Below are positions 62,658-64,000 of a stretch of 64,000 bases of DNA, in pieces. The notes beneath the pieces were generated by a model. The model did no database searches. It was not told where the DNA came from and saw only the letters and a list, made by a program, of their open reading frames with translations. The position numbers and the translations under genes were made by a program. Position 1 is the stretch's first letter; each line of letters starts with the position of its first letter. This DNA comes from Desulfobulbus propionicus (lineage in GTDB: Bacteria; Desulfobacterota; Desulfobulbia; Desulfobulbales; Desulfobulbaceae), in contig PDTE01000021.1 in assembly GCA_002747135.1 (NCBI GenBank), forward strand, positions 1 through 64,000, written 5' to 3'.

Positions 62658-63608
62658 TTAAAGAGATACCTCAGCCAGAGAATTTATAGCCACCTCCTGC
62701 TCAGGCGTAAGTGTCTTCGGGATCTGTATGGCAATCTTCACGTATAAGTCGCCGCGACCACCAGCCGGTCCCATGGGCAATCCGTATCCTTTTATGCGCA
62801 ATTTTGCTTCCTGCTGCACTCCTGCCGGCACCTTGACGTTAAACTTTTTCCCTTCAAGTGTAGTGACCTCAAGCGATGTCCCGAGACAGGCCTGACTGAA
62901 AGGAATACGCTTTTCCATAGTCAGATCATCGCCGCTTCTTTTGAAAACCGGATGATCTTCCACCTGAATCTTTAAGAACAAGTCACCGGACGGTCCTCCT
63001 GAGGCAGATGGGCTTCCCTTGCCAGAAAGCCGCAGGCGTTTTCCGGTTTCAATTCCCTTTGGAATTTTAACTGTAACATTTTTTGCGCTGCCATTGTGAC
63101 GCAGACGGACATTTTTCTCCGCGCCATTAAGGACATCTTCCAGTGAAATCCTCAGCTCAAAGGTCAAATCAACGCCCTTTGCAGGTTGAGGCCTGCGCCG
63201 GCCGCCTGCGCAGCCTGGCCCTCCAGCCGCTCCCTGACTGAAAAAGGAGTCAAAAGGTGAGCCACCCTGCGAACCAGTACGAAAGGTTGTCCTGAACCCT
63301 CCTCCCCCCATGGAGCCAAAACCAAACTGGTTGAGGATATCGTTGATATCAAAGCCCCGGAAGATATCCTCCTGGCTGTATCTCTGATGAAATCCTGCTG
63401 AGCCAAAGGTGTCGTATTGTTTGCGCTTTTCGGCGTCAGACAGAACCGCATAGGCTTCGCTGATCTCTTTAAATTTTTTTTCAGCCTCTGCGTTTCCAGG
63501 GTTCTTGTCCGGATGATACTTCAGCGCCAGTTTGCGATAGGCTTTTTTTATTTCATCAGCAGTGGCTGTTTTTGCCACTCCAAGTATTTCATAGTACTCC
63601 GCTGCCAT
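62658..63608 (-). CDS. CbpA-type J-domain co-chaperone
   Basis: 316-residue type II DnaJ. J domain [20 protein letters not shown] with HPDKNPG, a Gly/Phe-rich stretch (about 80-140: [15 protein letters not shown]), no CxxCxGxG zinc repeats, then two C-terminal substrate-binding domains ([47 protein letters not shown]). Stimulates DnaK ATPase. ATG 63608 starts the J domain, but its ribosome-binding site is weak; GTG 63650 would add 14 residues. No dnaK neighbour in view. Confidence 0.92.
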   Translation of the reverse strand: MAAEYYEILGVAKTATADEIKKAYRKLALKYHPDKNPGNAEAEKKFKEISEAYAVLSDAEKRKQYDTFGSAGFHQRYSQEDIFRGFDINDILNQFGFGSMGGGGFRTTFRTGSQGGSPFDSFFSQGAAGGPGCAGGRRRPQPAKGVDLTFELRISLEDVLNGAEKNVRLRHNGSAKNVTVKIPKGIETGKRLRLSGKGSPSASGGPSGDLFLKIQVEDHPVFKRSGDDLTMEKRIPFSQACLGTSLEVTTLEGKKFNVKVPAGVQQEAKLRIKGYGLPMGPAGGRGDLYVKIAIQIPKTLTPEQEVAINSLAEVSL

Positions 63609-63691
63609 AGTTGTCTGTGTCTTCCTGGTAGAATTAATGGATCCGATCACCGGGTTTATGTTTTTTTTCCGTCATTTTCTGCTTCTGCCAT

Positions 63692-63824
63692 ATAACTGCT
63701 CATAGGCACTTCAGGTTTGTGTTGGCACTATCTCGTGCAGACAGGCAAGTGAAGTGAAACTCCGCATACAAGAGTATGCAGGAAATTGTGATCACGCAAA
63801 GACGATGTGCCTGTGAGCAGTTAG
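63692..63824. repeat. C-family element, right end interrupted by a mini-B element
   Basis: TAACTGCTCATAGGCAC at the left, CATACAAGAGTATGCAGG in the middle and GATGTGCCTGTGAGCAGTTA at the right, where the terminal C of CAGTTAC is replaced by the B ends. Confidence 0.8.
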
Positions 63825-63851
63825 CCCGGATTGCCCATGAGCAATCCGGTT
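63824..63851. mobile_element. Minimal 28-bp B-type element (two ends only)
   Basis: GCCCGGATTGC-CCATGA-GCAATCCGGTT, flanked on both sides by TA (63822-63823 and 63852-63853). Resembles B-MITE ends joined with almost no interior, inserted at the TA of a C-repeat edge. Confidence 0.65.
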
Positions 63852-63904
63852 TAGCTATAAAATAAGCTCAAACCACTGTTTGTCCATCAGGCAGCAAAAG
63901 AAAA

Positions 63905-63996
63905 GTAACCGATCACCAGATCTGGGCACCCTGAAAGCAGGTATAGGCGTAAGGCAAGTGAAACCAGGGTGGTACATGCTCTATGAGCAGTCATCT
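63905..63996. repeat. A-family half-element at the window end
   Basis: GATCTGGGCACCCTGAAAGC, GGCAAGTGAAACCAGGGTGG and CTATGAGCAGTCATC match the right half of A elements. Confidence 0.7.
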
Positions 63997-64000
63997 TTCC

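Overview
The window reads as chromosome of a Gram-negative, anaerobic deltaproteobacterium (Desulfobacterota), most likely of the Desulfobulbaceae/Desulfobulbales. The support is protein-level resemblance and gene content: BamD and RseP (Gram-negative envelope), o-succinylbenzoate-type menaquinone synthesis, an AhbD-like radical SAM heme enzyme, split F0 genes, a methylmalonyl-CoA transcarboxylase/succinyl-CoA synthetase cluster as used by propionate-metabolising Desulfobulbus, and the order rpsB-tsf-pyrH-frr-uppS-cdsA-dxr-rseP. The very high density of short palindromic repeats would fit a cable-bacterium-like genome, but nothing here proves that.

Layout. 744-6786 (minus): menFDCEB, chorismate to dihydroxynaphthoyl-CoA, with a shortened MenB and a MenD whose C-terminus is repeat-encoded. 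7772-9817 (minus): an A+T-rich chemoreceptor. 11033-25659 (plus): a long housekeeping run for translation (S2, EF-Ts, RRF, ProRS), nucleotides (PyrH), isoprenoid/lipid synthesis (UppS, CdsA, Dxr, IspG), membrane proteolysis (RseP), tRNA t6A (TsaB), alarmone (Rel with a degenerate hydrolase site) and RNase PH. 26000-29449: accessory stretch with an IS21 remnant, a beta-helix nucleotidyltransferase-like protein, two unknown proteins and a universal stress protein. 30094-33785: AhbD-like/HemE pair and a class II photolyase. 34199-37569 (minus): HEAT protein, BamD, thioredoxin. 38323-43194 (plus): HemL, F0 genes (AtpZ, AtpI, a, c) and RimO. 43373-48154 (minus): IHF/HU, RluB, HutX-like protein, pyrophosphatase and a 34-residue-repeat solenoid. 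48572-56003: CitE-like lyase, then (minus) sucCD, mmdA, a small subunit and a biotin-carrying 5S-type carboxyltransferase. 57047-63608: P-loop/Asp23 fusion, peptide-binding lipoprotein-like SBP, leuCD and a CbpA-type DnaJ.

The most unusual feature is the repeat population. I can distinguish four families. A and C are palindromic elements that share GTAACTGNTC-like ends, about 25 copies in 64 kb. D is about 200 bp and carries CCAGCATGGCTGG. B (223-224 bp, ends GCCCGGATTTCTCAT, flanked by TA) and E (161-163 bp, perfect 17-bp inverted ends in one copy) look like MITEs. One B copy sits inside an A copy with a TA duplication. Copies of A, C, D and E repeatedly lie exactly at the 3' ends of genes, and in at least ten genes they supply the stop codon or a short C-terminal tail. 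They also lie just upstream of many starts, where they create false N-terminal extensions of open frames.

No tRNA, rRNA or CRISPR array was seen. Three strong intrinsic terminators (after tsf, atpE and the CitE-like gene) and one candidate S2 autoregulatory leader RNA upstream of rpsB are described.
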